Source: Lolium rigidum
Taxonomy: Eukaryota; Streptophyta; Magnoliopsida; Poales; Poaceae
DNA length: 64,000 nt
Assembly: GCF_022539505.1 (NCBI RefSeq)
Contig: NC_061510.1
Span: 93,078,292-93,142,291 of the forward strand
Reading direction: 5' to 3'
A program made the position numbers and the translations under genes. Below the pieces are notes generated by a model. The model was given only the letters and a program-made list of their open reading frames with translations, was not told the origin of the DNA and did no database searches. This document shows, one piece after another, positions 24,631 to 36,771 of the stretch. Position 1 is the stretch's first letter; every line of letters starts with the position of its first letter.

Positions 24631-24656
24631 TTAGAGGCGACAAGGAGCTGATCTCG

Positions 24657-26740
24657 ATGGCACGTTCAAGATCGTCGACTTCGTCAACTGCAAGCAACGC
24701 TTTGGACAGAGGTAAACAGATCGAAACTGGTCTAGTATTTTGTTCCTCACCTGCCCTCCCGTTTGGATGCATATGCGTATCTGGAGGAGCCTATGGAGAT
24801 GATGTTTGGAAAGTTCCAATTCCGCGTCGAGAAGGAAGGATCATATCGTCTCGAAATTCCGATCTCGTCGGGATTACCGGCGGTCGATCCCGATTTTTTT
24901 TGGATTCAACATCGTCAACCGAGTCAGGCGAAGAAGAGATTTTGTCGCCACGCTTCATCAGCACGAGAGCAAGTGAAAAACTTGCCAAGATCTTCAGCGA
25001 CATGTCTTTCGAGTCATCTACGGACTCCTATATAAGCGATGACTCGAGCGACATCGACAGCTTCAACTTCATCGACAAATCCACTATTGTTGGAGAGGTC
25101 TTCACCAATCTCTATGATGGTGTCACCAAACCCGACAAAGTTCAGAATCCAAAATATCATCAGATCTATGCAATTGGAGAACCAAGCCGGTCAGAACCGG
25201 AGACGTCAGAGGCTTTCGACGATGCGGGAAACCCATATGTCGATCCCGCTGATCTCAGGCGAGGTTTAGGCACTAAATATGTCGGACCTACACCGCGTCT
25301 AAGGGTTCAACTCCCACAAGAAGCATGGGACAGAGCTGCAAGAGCCATGGACGGTACAGAACCAATGACTACAACTACTACGGCAGAGGAATTGTAAGCT
25401 TACCAATATAGACTCGCTCGCTTTGGCAGAGAATTAGAAAAATAGACAGCCGCTTTGAATAGAAGAAGGGAGGCAGCTTCCGCGTCAAGCAGGCGAAGGG
25501 CAGATCTAAGCCGAAATTCAGGAACTTTGGGAGATAGTCATAGAGAAGCTCGAAGGAGAGCAAGATCTCGGCTGCAAAATATACCTGAAGCAGAGAGAGA
25601 GAATTTAGTTCAAAACCTCGACATGTCTTTTATGTCCATCGACACGAGGGGGAATATCATTCCTAAAACACCGGAAGCTGGGTACATGGCAACGCAAGCT
25701 TTCATCTTAGCGTCCAGACCACCTCCCGGAGATCCAAGAGAAGCGTTGTATAACATGGCCATGGCAGGATGCAGAGCCATGGGAGAAGCATTCGCAACTA
25801 CACCTCCCGAAGGAGCTGCAAGGCAAAATAGTCCACGACCTACTGTGGAAGTGCAGGATCCCCCAAGAGCGAGCGGGGTCAGAGATACAGCGACTCAGGC
25901 CAGGGTGGATAGAGCGCGACAGGATAGAAGGGAACATCGGCATTCACCATAAGTTGCTGAAGAAGATATGTGTGGACTCCCGTGCTTTACAAGACGAGTT
26001 CGAAAAACTCGAGTCCCGTCAGGATTTAAGTTACCCGACAATTTTAAGAAGTTTGATGGTCTACAAGATCCCGAGGATTGGCTAGTTGATTATCTCGAGA
26101 CAGTAAAGCTGATAGGTGGAACCAGAGCAACAGCCATGCAGAGTATTCAAGTACACCTGAGCGGAGCTGCACGATCTTGGATAAAGAAGCTTCTTCCAGG
26201 TTCCATCGACAGCTGGGATAGTTTTGAGGATGTGTTCGTCAAGAATTTCCGATCTACTTGCAAAAAACCAGCATCACTAGAAGAGTTGAGGTCGTGTAGA
26301 CAAAAGCATGATGAATCAATGAGAAAATACATCCAGAGGTGGAACATCATTAAAAACTCGGCAGAGAACATATCTGACGAGAGGGCAATAGATGCGTTCG
26401 TGGCAGGAATTCGACGAGGAGATTTTGTCGAAGACTTAGGGAGAACAAACCCAAGGACGAGTATCGGCATTAATGGAGATAGCAAACAGATGGGCAGACG
26501 GAGAAGATGCTGTTCACAATAAATGACATAGGTCACCAGAGGAGGACCGCAGTCGAAATTTCCAAAATAGACGACGATTTTCTCGGCAGTTTTCGAGTTA
26601 TGACGCTACTGGCCAAATATCGGCTGGTTTCCGAGGAAATACTGGGGGAAACAGTTGAGATAATTATCAAAGGAGTAGCAAGCAGCAAGGCGACAACAGA
26701 GATGATTCCCGTAACAATAGACTAAATAGTGGACCGAGGT
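24657..26740 (+). pseudogene. gag of element D (stops and a frameshift)
   Basis: The first ATG after the primer-binding site gives MARSRSSTSSTASNALDRGK. The N-terminal part to 25397 is Ser-rich, followed by stops at 25395 and 25443 and a second piece to 25952. The gag core lies at about 26020-26520: NFKKFDGLQDPEDWLVDYLE, then SCRQKHDESMRKYIQRWNII and DERAIDAFVAGIRRGDFVED, the same fold as in B. A frameshift near 26470 moves the frame. The part up to the zinc-finger-like segment is then readable with few breaks. This is a defective copy of a capsid-forming protein. Confidence 0.85.
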
Positions 26741-27841
26741 TCCAGAGACCATACGTGTCTCCCGAGGATATGATGAACAGACCGTGTCAAATGCATTTTT
26801 ATCTTGACAGTAACGGGAAGAGACAGTCAGGACATCTGCAGAAGGACTGTCGAAATTTTCAAGCAATGTTGAGATTTGCAGGGCAAGCCAACGCTAATGT
26901 AACGCAAAGAAACCCCCAGGGGCCAAGGAGTGAGATCCACCTTCCACCTCCTCCCGCAATTACGAATGAAAATCGGCACCAGCTCAGAATAGCAGCAGCA
27001 CCACACCCACCTCCATATGTCGATCCTAACTCCAACGGCGCGGTCTCGATGATTCAGAAAGCTAGGTCGTCTAACAGGGCTCAGAAAGTAATCTCACGTC
27101 AAGTGTTCATGGCAGAGAAGATGCCTCCACCAACGATTGAGTACCTAAATTGGTCGGGACAGGACATTGGCTTCACAATTGCGGATCACCCGCAGCAAGT
27201 TCCTCGACCAGGGCAGTCAAGCACTTATCTTACCAGCGGTGATCGCAGGATTCGACGTATCTCGAGTATTCATAGATGGAGGCAGCAGTCTAAACCTTAT
27301 GTATGCAGATACACTAAGGAAGATGAACATATCCTTGGCAAATTTAAAACCAACTGACACACGTTTCCATGGAATCACGCCAGAGAAGCCAAGTTATCCG
27401 CTGGGAAAGATCAATCTCGACGTTCAGTTTGGAACCCGAGAAAATTACAGGATCGAGAGGCTGGAGTTTGAAGTCGTGGATTTCCCGTCGCAATATCACG
27501 CTTTGTTGGGACGACCAGCATATGCCAGGTTTATGGCGGTACCACACTACACGTACCTGTTATGGAGGTTACCAGGACCTAAGGGACCAATTACAGTCAA
27601 AGGCAGTTTTGCATTAGCTGATAAATGCGACAAGGATTTTCATCGACTGTCAGAAACCTTCGGGATGCAGGCAGAATATATGGCGTCAAGGCTAACAACT
27701 GATTATGACGTGTTACCAGATGTAGGAAGGCCACTTAGGGAGCCAACCTTTAACACTACCAAGGATTCCAAGGAAGTGCAGATTCACCCGACAGATCCAA
27801 AGAAAACGACGTCCATTGCAACAGACATGGACCTCGCATAG
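26741..27841 (+). pseudogene. Zinc-finger-like segment and aspartic protease of D
   Basis: The segment at about 26780-26850 has the pattern C-x2-H-x..NGKRQSGHLQKDC, the Tat-type replacement of the usual CCHC knuckle. The protease follows in the frame from 27167. The active-site region is VFIDGGSSLNLMYADTL at about 27260-27310, and the second conserved block is ALLGRPAYARF at about 27500-27532. Plant Tat proteases use D-G-G-S in place of D-T-G-A. A frame change separates the two parts (about 27170-27350 overlap), and an in-frame TAG at 27839-27841 precedes the RT part. Confidence 0.8.
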
Positions 27842-29292
27842 GAAAGCGCGCTCGTCGAGTTCCTCCGTGAGCACTGGAAAATCTTCGCATGGTGTCCAGC
27901 TGACATGCCGGGAGTACCCAGGGAACTTGCCGAGCACCACCTAAACTTGGATCCAATAGCGAGACCAATTAAACAACCTTTGCGGCGTTTTTCGGAACCA
28001 AACCGCAAGGCCATGCTGTCCGAGATTGATCGACTCAGAGAAGCTGGTTTTATTAAAGAGTTACATACAGAGGCCACGTGGGTCGCTAACCCAGTGCTGG
28101 TCCTGAAGAAAAACACGAAAGTCCTTCGCATGTGTGTCGACTTGACGTGTCTCAATAAACACTGTCCAAAGGATCACTTTCCCCTCCCAAGGATCGATCA
28201 AATCATCGACTCCACGGCAGGATATGAACGTCTTTCCTTCCTGGATGCATATTCTGGTTATAAACAGATCAGACTAAAAGAAGATGATGAAGTCAAGACA
28301 GCGTTCATAACACCTTATGGCGTGTTTTGCTACAAAACAATGCCTTTCGGTTTGAAAAACGCGGGCGCAACATATCAGCGGATGATGCAGAAGTGTTTGG
28401 CAACACAGATTGGAAAAAACGTACAAGTATACATTGACGACGTCGTCATAACATCAAAGAAGGGGTCAACATTGATCGAGGATTTAAAAGAAACTTTCGA
28501 CAACCTTGACAAGTTCTGCCTCAAGCTGAACCCGACAAAGTGCTCTTTCGGCGTCCCTGCGGGAGAACTTCTCGGGTTCCTAGTCTCAGCAAGAGTAATC
28601 GAAGCCAATCCAGAGAAAATTCAAGCTAGCATAACAATGAGGACGCCGACAAAGTTGAAAGAAATACAACAGTTGACCGGGCGAGTTGCAGCTTTAAGCA
28701 GATTCGTCGCCAGACTAGGAGAAAAGACGTTGCCATTCTACGCCTTAATTAAGCAAGGAGAGAAATTTCAATGGAACGAAGAGGCAGATAGAGCTTTCGA
28801 AGATCTCAAGCGCACAATCTCGACACCACCAATTTTGGTGGCGCCTAAGGAGAAAGAACCCCTTTTGCTATACATTGCAGCCACGCCTCAGGTGGTCAGC
28901 ACAGCCCTCGTTGTCGAAGGAGAGGAGGAAGGAAAACTCCACGGAGTACAGAGGCCAGTATATTTCATCAGTGAAGTTCTATCTCCCTCAAAACAGCGGT
29001 ACCCGCAGTACCAAAAGCTAGCGTATGGAGTGTTTACAACCGCAAGAAAATTGCGGCACTATTTTTCGGCGCATTCGATAATAGTGGTCAATGAGGCGCC
29101 TTTATCCAATATATTAAACAATCCAGAAGCTACGGGTCGTGTCTCCCTGTGGGGAATAGAGCTTTCCCCTCGGGACATCACGTACGAAAAAAGAAAAGCA
29201 ATAAAGTCGCAAGTTTTACCGGACTTCATCGCAGAGTGGATGGAGCTACAAAATACGGGACCCCCCCGGATTTATCGAGAACCTGGACTATG
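27842..29292 (+). pseudogene. Reverse transcriptase and first RNase H of D
   Basis: An uninterrupted frame from at least 27905 to 29293 encodes the RT that copies element RNA into DNA. Its motifs run in order: ADMPGVPRELAEHHL, KPRRFSEP-type entry, VCVDLTCLNKHCPKDHFPLP-like block near 28130-28190, FLDAYSGYKQI at about 28236, MPFGLKNAGATYQRMM at about 28340 and the catalytic VYIDDVVI at about 28427-28450. The connection and RNase H domain follow from about 28770 (PPILVAPKEKEPLLLYIAAT, YFISEVL, YQKLAYGVFTTARKLRHYF). The domain itself looks whole. It is called a pseudogene because stops lie upstream (27839) and frame breaks occur just downstream. Confidence 0.93.
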
Positions 29293-29907
29293 AACTTCGA
29301 TGGGTCCAAGAGATTAGAGGGAGCTGGAGCAGGCGTGATACTAATATCACCTGAAGGCGACAAATTAAAATATGTCTTACGGATGACATTTCCAAACGCG
29401 TCTAACAATGAGGCAGAATACGAAGTTCTCATACACGGGATGAAGATGGCGAAGGCTTGTGGCACAACTCGACTAAAAATCTTTGGCGACTCACAATTGG
29501 TGGCTCGGCAGGTCATGAATCAATGTGATGCAGTCAATGAAAGTATGATAGCATAGAAGGAAGTGTATAACGAGCTGGAGAAGCTGTTTGATGGATGCGA
29601 GGTAAATCACATCAGCAGGCTAAGCAATGATGAAGCCGATGTTCTTGCAAACATTGGGTCACAGTGTCTCGCAATTCCACCAGGCGTGTTTTGGGAGGAG
29701 ATAGCAGAGAGATCTACAAAGCCGAAGAAACCAAAGAAGAAGGAGAAGGTTGAGAAACCCTCGGGGGCTACGAAAGCAGCATTGGAAGAAGAAGAGGAAC
29801 CGGACTTAGTAATGATGGTACAAATTCCATGGATGCAAGCATACATATCATACATCCTAAGGAAAGAAATACCAGACGATCCAGTTGAAGCAAGGCGAGT
29901 TATCTGA
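29210..29907 (+). pseudogene. Second (archaeal/plant-type) RNase H of D
   Basis: After a frame change the frame from 29149 reads WTMNFDGSKRLEGAGAGVIL, with the first catalytic Asp. It then reads NNEAEYEVLIHGMKMA with the catalytic Glu, LKIFGDSQLVARQV with the next Asp, an in-frame TAG at 29554-29556, and NDEADVLANIGSQ with the last Asp. This is a full second RNase H with its D-E-D-D set, the hallmark of dual-RNase-H Tat elements. A lysine-rich linker (KPKKPKKKEKVEKP) leads to a TGA at 29905-29907. Confidence 0.88.
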
Positions 29908-31048
29908 CGTTCTAAAGCCTTTACTGTGGTCAAAGGGGAGTTGTACAAACGAAGTATTTCGGAAGTGTTGCAAAGGTGCGTCACACCCGAAGAAGGAAGG
30001 TTAATTCTGAAGGATGTACACGAAGGAATATGTGGTCACCATGCAAGCAGCCGAGCTATAGCAGCCAAGGTTTTCAGAGCAGGATTTTATTGGTTGACAG
30101 CAATCGAGGATGCGAAAGAAATAGTTCGTACTTGCGACGCGTGCCAGAGATTTGCCGCAAAACCTCACTCTCCGGCAGCAGAATTGATGCCAATACCATT
30201 GTCTTGGCCTTTTTCTCAGTGGGGTCTCGATATGGTGGGAAAATTACACAAAGCTTCGCCAGGAGGATATGAGTACATGCTCGTCGCTGTCGACAAATTC
30301 ACGAAGTGGATAGAAGCAAAGCCGATAAATTCACCGGACGGAGCATCTGCAATCAAGTTCGTGAAAAGCATTGCCTCATAGCATCCTCACAGACAATGGT
30401 AGCAATTTTACATCCAAGGAATTCAAGGCATATTGTGCAGAGGTAGGCATCAAACTATACTTTGCATCAGTTGCGCACCCGCAGACCAATGGTCAAGTCG
30501 AGAAAGCCAATGGTATCATCTGCAATGGAATCAAGAAGCGTCTGCTAGCACCGTTGGAAAAAGCTCGACATACTTGGCCAGAGGAGTTGCCTAGTGTGTT
30601 GTGGAGTATTCGAACAACAACAAATACAGCGACACAAGAAACTCCGTTTTTCCTGGTCCATGGAGCTGAAGCAGTACTGCCGATAGAAATAGAGCATGAT
30701 TCTTCGAGAGTAACGGAATATGACGAAGAGGCATCAAGGAAAGCATTGGAGGATGATGTCGATGCACTTGATGAAGCTCGAGACGAAGTGTTATCACGGG
30801 TCGCTAAGTACCAGCAAGATCTCAAAAACTACCACAGTCGACGATTGAGGCCAAGATCCTTTCAGGTAGGGGACTTAGTTCTTCCGCTCAGACAAAAAAG
30901 CCATGAAAAACTCGAGCCGCCGTGGCTTGGTCCTTACATCGTCACAGAAGTAATCGAAGGAGGAGCATACAGAATCAAGGACAAGAAGACAGGAGTTGCC
31001 GAGCCAAATCCTTGGAACGTGGCGCAACTCAGGCGTTTTTACGCCTAG
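29908..31048 (+). pseudogene. Integrase of D
   Basis: Integrase inserts the DNA copy into the genome. The zinc-binding HHCC domain is at about 29995-30150 (GICGHHASSRAIAAKVF and TCDACQRFA). The catalytic core has its first Asp in GLDMVGK (about 30226), the second in TDNGSNFTSKEF (about 30392) and the Glu in GQVEKANG (about 30490). The C-terminal part has YHSRRLRPRSFQVGDLVL and ends PWNVAQLRRFYA, stop at 31046-31048. A frameshift and TAG near 30375 split the core, so this copy is inactive. No chromodomain is visible, as expected for Tat/Athila. Confidence 0.92.
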
Positions 31049-31345
31049 AGTCGAAATATAGTCCTCCTTGTAAAAATACAATGTACTGAAACGCCCATGA
31101 GTTTTCAGACGCACTCTTTTCCTTTCAGGGCACCGAGTGGGGCTGAAAGGTTTTTAATGAGGCGGGCTCGCGGTGCTGCAATATAGTAAAAGATATTGGT
31201 GACATACATCTTTTTTCGTCGACAGGCTCGGGGGCTCATACCCGCAAATATAGTATACTCAATAAAATTTATTTGCCTTGGTTTAACCTCGCAAACACAA
31301 TAAAGAAATTAGCCACCAAAACACTCGGGGGCTAGGGAAAAGAAA

Positions 31346-31406
<61 letters not shown>

Positions 31407-31477
31407 CCTTACAACATACATACAGAAAGTTATAATTTTCTTTCGACAATATAAGCTATCTACTGGGAAAAATAAAC
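31049..31477. other. Spacer of D between integrase and antisense gene
   Basis: Non-coding. It holds two CTCGGGGGCT motifs (31227 and 31324) like the polypurine tract, and the TA microsatellite at 31355-31402. Confidence 0.7.
31355..31402. repeat. (TA)n microsatellite
   Basis: About 24 TA dinucleotides follow a poly-A run. Length is likely unstable and may be misassembled. Confidence 0.95.
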
Positions 31478-34400
31478 TCAGTCGTGACCTAACATGTCGT
31501 CAATATTTACTCTATCTTCTTCGGCAGAGGCACCCAGGAAATCAGCGTAATGGCCATCTGCAAAAAAGTCGGCATCCATCCGAAGAAGGTCACTAATTAT
31601 CTTTTCAGCTACTGGGGTAACCACTGCATCGATTCTATCGACACCTCTTCGCTGTTGCCTCAGCTTGGTATGGACAGTTTCTACCACCTTTGTCATATCA
31701 AGTTTGGAGTGGCAGATCTGAAGCATAATAAGGGCAAACATGGCGCCAGCTACCAGTTGAGCTCTCACAAAACCATGGATTTTATGTGAGTCCTTAAATT
31801 TCTCCATCAACTCAGGAAGGGTCTTCGGTTGAACATTCCGAGGGAACATAGAATTGTAAATCATGGATAAAGTTTTGGTACAAAACTCAAGGAACTCACG
31901 AACTTGGCCTGAGTGGTCCTGGAATCTGACAATTTGTCGGGTACGCTCCGGGGTAGCCCAGAAAAGAGAGCCATGGTCAAGTGCCAGATTAACAAGAAAA
32001 TTTGACCTTGTGTCCACCCGTTGATCTTCGGCAGCAGCGTCTAGAAAGGGGCCTATTTGGTGACAGCACAAGAATTACAAAGGAGAAAACAAGGAAAAAA
32101 TAGAGGAAGTTTAGGTTTAAGAAGTATACCTGCCATTTCCAAACTTGCTTCAGTCATCAACTCGAGCATAAAATTCTCTCGGGAGGTAGCCTGTGTAGCT
32201 TCAGCTACGGTGGTTTCTTTGGCAGCTATAGCCTCCTGAGCCTGCTGTAGCGCAACCTTCTCCTTCTCTGATGATTTTCGAGACTGGTCCATTATTATAA
32301 GTGCCTGCTTCTTCATGGACTGAAGCTGTTGACGGAGTTCTTCCAAGTCTTGTGCTGAACCCTTACTCGAGGAATCTTCAATAAATTGATCTTCAACAGG
32401 CGTTTTCTTCGAATAGGAGGAAGCAGGAAAAGCATCGGAAGGACGAGGAGTTGAAGTGTAGTTATCAAATACCAACTGGAAATAAAAGTTTCGACATCAA
32501 TCATCAAGCAAAATAGATTTCCATTGATTTTCAAGGTACTTACATGGCTATTACAAAAGGAGGGTTCCTAATGAACTAATGGGGTAGTTGTCGCCAAAGC
32601 TACTATGGCGACAGCATCAAAAGAGAAATAAAACAAAAGAGAAGACAAGGTGGTCTACTTGACCTCCGGCTTCGATGAACTAGGAGCGGGAGTTGGCTTG
32701 CATCCGAGGTAGGCGAGGATTTTCTTTGAGTTTGGCTTGGCAGCCTTAATCAAAGCCACCTCTTCGTTTCCATCTCCTTCGTGTCGCCAACTCTCGCCCA
32801 GTCGACGTCTTGTTGGCTGTCAGCAACCAAGGCGATAGTGCCTTCAACACCAACTTTCAAACCTTCTTGGCGAAGTTTGAGCCCAAGATCTTCTTGAGAA
32901 TTGAAGCACTTGGCGAGAGAAGTAAAAGTCGCGGGAAAAAGCTGCGACAGACCTATTCTGGCTTCGGCAAGGCCTTCGCGTGCCTCATCTCCATGGATCT
33001 CAAGGAGGGAAAGCGCGTCGAGAAGGCGATCACCTTCAGGATTCTCCAGATCATAATCTTGCTGCGTTTTCCCTAAATGAGTAAAAAGAAGCTTGTCAAG
33101 GAAAAGCAAGCAAGAACAAATTTGACGACCCGAAGAAATAACAGTGATCTGAGTACTTACTAACAAAACGTCGACTCTGCGACTCCAAGCGAGAAAGGAT
33201 TTCTTTTTCGCGAGCAGACTGCTGAGCTATGTTGTCGCTCAAAGAAGTTTCCGCATCATGGAGTCTTTTTCGAAGATCTTCGACAGCGGCAGCGTCTGCT
33301 TCAGCTTTCTTTCGAGCTTTTTCGCTTTGCTTTAACTTGATAGCAAGTACGTCAGCGCGTTTGTTAGCTTCCGCAAGAGTCTCTGGCAAAATAAACGACA
33401 GTAAAATGTCATGACAAAATAATGAAGGAATCTATTCAGCAGAAGAGGCAGGAAAAAATAAATACCTTCAAGCTTGGCAGCATAATCATGGTACCCGATA
33501 AATTGGGTACCGAGGCGGACAAATTCCTTCATCAAAGGCTGAAGAGAAGACTACAGAAAAGAGAAATCAATATAGGAAGCGAAAGCTCGACAACACTAAG
33601 CAAAAACCAGAGGGGAGTCCAAAGCATTGAAATGTTCGGTATATAAAAAAAAAAAGAAGAGACAACTTACATCATCCATTAAAGGAGTCGTGGAACCACC
33701 AACTAACATGGTAGGTTCCTTGGCTGGCTCTATCCTAGCTCTCTTTGGTGAAGAGGCTCGGGGGCTCGCAACTGGAGTTGGATGCTCTGTGTTTTGCTGA
33801 GGAGGCGGGGTTTCATCCCCATCAGGATGAGCTTCCGAGATAACTAAAGTACGAGACGTACTCGTTCGAGCAGTTACGTCTATAGGTGGATTTTCATCCT
33901 CGTCACCACTACAATAAATAAGGCGACAATATAAGAAACGGTGCAGACAAAACATCGGGAGCAAACAACAAAAAGCAATAAGAACTTACGAGCTGACAAG
34001 AGCATCTTCATAAGGATTGAAAGTTGTCCTTGCAGCATCAGGAACAACTTCTTCGGCAAGAGAAGCGCCGGCTTTGGAGGTGCCGGAATCGGCAACTTCG
34101 TCCCTTTTCCTCTTGTTCTTTGGAGAAGCAGCCGAGGGAGGAGAGTGTGCCGATGCGGTAGCCTCGGATTCAACTTCTTTTTCAGAGGATGCCGCAGATT
34201 TTTGAGAACCCGCGACTTCACTCTCAGGGCGAGAAGTACCCTGGTTGTCGTCGGTGACAACAGCCCGTTCTTCGACTTCTCCACCTTCGGGAAGTGGAGG
34301 AAGAGGCGATGCAGTTTTGTGGTTCTGGACAAGATAGAAAAAGTATCGACAGGAATTTGTATCAATAACAGCAGTTGAAGAAATAGCAGTACAAAAAGAG

Positions 34401-35336
34401 AAAAGAAGAGTGAACGAACAAGCAGACGAAAAAATATATTACCTGCGGGAGCGCGTTGGTGGCGCTATATGGTGTCACACGGAAAGATGACGGGACGGTG
34501 TCTTTCTTGCTAAGCGACGAGATTTTTCGGACAAGTTTTTCTAAGTCCTTGACCGGTAAATCTATCGACACGCGATCCACATCCTCGTCGCCAGCATACA
34601 TCCAAAGGGGGTTTTTGCGAGCTTGCAAAGGCTGCACCCTAATCCTAAGGAAATATTCCATGATTTGGACACCCGACAATTCTTGTCCACGAGTATTTTG
34701 GAGCTCATGGATGCGTGTCATCAGCGCCTCTGTCGCCGTTTTTTCTTCGTCGCTAGCCTCTGCATCCCAGGACCGGCGGCGACAGATTTTTTCGTTGCCA
34801 TCGAAAGGGGGAATGTTGTGTTCCGCCGAGTCGTGGCTTTCCTCGTGGATATACAACCATTTTTTGCGCCACCCTTGAACCGAGTCGTGGAATTTGACGT
34901 CAAAGTACTCGACATCGTGGCGGACGCAGATAACAACGCCGCCTATGTTATAGGCAACGTTGGGAGAGCCATTACGGCGAAGGAGGAAAATGCGCTTCCA
35001 TAAAGCCCAGTTAGGCTGGACTCCAAGGAAAGATTCGCACAGAGTGATGAAGATCGAGATGTGGAGGATGGAGTTGGGAGTAAGATGGTGTAGTTGCAAT
35101 CCGTACACAAAAAGAAACCCACGCAGAAAATCGTGAATGGGGGAAGAAAGGCCGCGGATGAGGTGGTCAACGAAACTGACCCGATACTCGATAGGAGGGG
35201 ATGGATAGCTCTCCTTGCTGGGGAAGCGCAGCGCCTCCTGTTTCTTGCTGATCCCAAGCTTCTTCAGCAAGTTGGTATCTTGGGCGGAGATTTTGGATCT
35301 CTCCCACTCAGTGCTCCCCAGATCCGTTGTCACCAT
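31478..35336 (-). CDS. Antisense multi-exon gene of element D (PF04195-like plus coiled coil)
   Basis: Minus-strand gene between integrase and the 3' LTR. The start at 35336 gives MVTTDLGSTEWERSKI. Exon 1 runs to a GT donor at 34443 and is exactly 298 codons, phase 0. It holds the domain known as putative gypsy-type transposon (Transposase_28/PF04195): YRVSFVDHLIRGLSSPIHDF, LTPNSILHISIFITLCESFL and DSVQGWRKKWLYI. Later exons (about 34324-33990, 33908-33672, then 33550-32655) are acidic and Ser-rich, then coiled-coil-like (EANKRADVLAIKLKQSEKAR), ending SSSKPEVK at 32655 after a frame change near 32750. A further exon pair, 32475-31478, adds a second coiled coil (DLEELRQQLQSMKKQ) and a conserved block (FWATPERTRQIVRF, MFPRNVQPKTLPELMEKF) with stop at 31478. 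It may be one spliced gene or two. Function is unknown. The same layout in E and B argues for real coding selection in the family. Confidence 0.7.
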
Positions 35337-36771
35337 CTTTGCTTCTGAGGTGTTGTGCCTTGAAATTCTTGGCCGCGGCGGCATCAACAATGGTGTGGAG
35401 AAAGTGGAGCAGTACGCGTGCGCTAGAACTTGGTTGTTTGCAATGGAGATTGGAGCAGAGGAGGTATGAGCAATGGTGCGGCGAAGGGGAATAAGCGAGG
35501 AAGAAGGAGAGTATTTATAGCAGGAATAGTCAGAACGCCGCACCGTTGGATGTTTTCCAAATAGACTTGATGCTTTACACGTGGACCAAAGGGTACAATG
35601 GTACTTTTACCATGATGGAACTGGACAGGCGTGGAGCAGAAAAAGTGGAGGACGTGTGTCCCCCACTTGCGTAACGTGTCAACAGGTCGAAGGTTTTTGG
35701 CCCCGCAGGTCAGTGAACGGACAGCTCTCGCGTCTTCCCAATACAAGGATCGTGGCTATCGTCAGTAATGATGTCACCTCTCTAAAGAAAAAATTCGGCT
35801 ATGAAGATTAATGAAATTAGCGGCAGACAAAGACTATTGATTATTTCGGGAAGCCTTTGATCAAAAACAAGTTATAGCTCAAATGCTCGGGGGCTACTTT
35901 GGAAAAAAGAAAAATTCGAGTATGACAAAATAGAAATGGCGAGAGCCTATGACCAAATACAAGCATTTGTTCATAGCCTCGGGGGCTACTCCCATCGGGA
36001 GCGCTGGTCACGCACCCGATAGATATGAAAAGTTCGAGAAAGAATGACAATATAGCGACATAAGGCGTTAAAGTGTTGAGCCTACAACCAAGCACTAGTC
36101 CTTGGCTGTAGCCTCGGGAGCTACTCCCATCGGGAACGCTGTTCGCGTGCCCGATGAAATTATAAAAAAAAAGAGGAGGTGAGCATATTTCGAGTTATAC
36201 AAATAACTCTGCATATACTCCCATCGGGAAGGCAAGATAAGTCATTCGTTGACTCAATAAAATGTGCTATTCCAACAGCCGAAAAAGCACTCGACAATAT
36301 ATTCTCAGAGCGCCAAAGTCGCGAATAATCTCTGAATGCCGCAAAACTTTGCGAAGGTAAGACCTCAGATCCGTTCTGAGCGGTGTGGCATCGTCTCTGA
36401 CGACGGATTGCTACTTTTTTCCGTATCAACAGATACGAAGAAAAATCCTAACGGACGCGTTAGGTACCCGATAAAATATGACTGGGACTCGACAGAATGG
36501 TAAGACCTTAAGCGGCACCTGTCGAAGTTTACACCAGTATCCCGAGATCATGTCCAGGGACATGATCTTGAAGTAGGTCTTTGCGGATTGCCATTAGAGA
36601 AGTTAACTAGTACCTGATCCGTCAGATGAACTAGCCCCAATTACCATTATCCCTGTACAATATATAATTGCGTATCTAAAGATATGTGATAAAATTGACA
36701 AAGTTATTGGATGATTGTAAAGTGGGAGATTTTCCCTGATTCTTCGATTCAAGCAAAATCTCGGGGGCTAC
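35337..36771. other. 3' non-coding region of D with serial polypurine-tract-like motifs
   Basis: Contains the upstream region of the antisense gene (a TATTTATA-like stretch at about 35511-35518 on the plus strand could be its TATA box). Copies of CTCGGGGGCTACT lie at 35886, 35978 and 36113 (variant), and the presumed true tract at 36760-36772 abuts the 3' LTR. Two copies are followed by CCCATCGGGAGCGCTG-type sequence. Confidence 0.75.

Noticed and set aside
31355..31402. TA run as a promoter
   Set aside because: A pure microsatellite with no nearby start in either direction; the LTR TATA boxes are better candidates.
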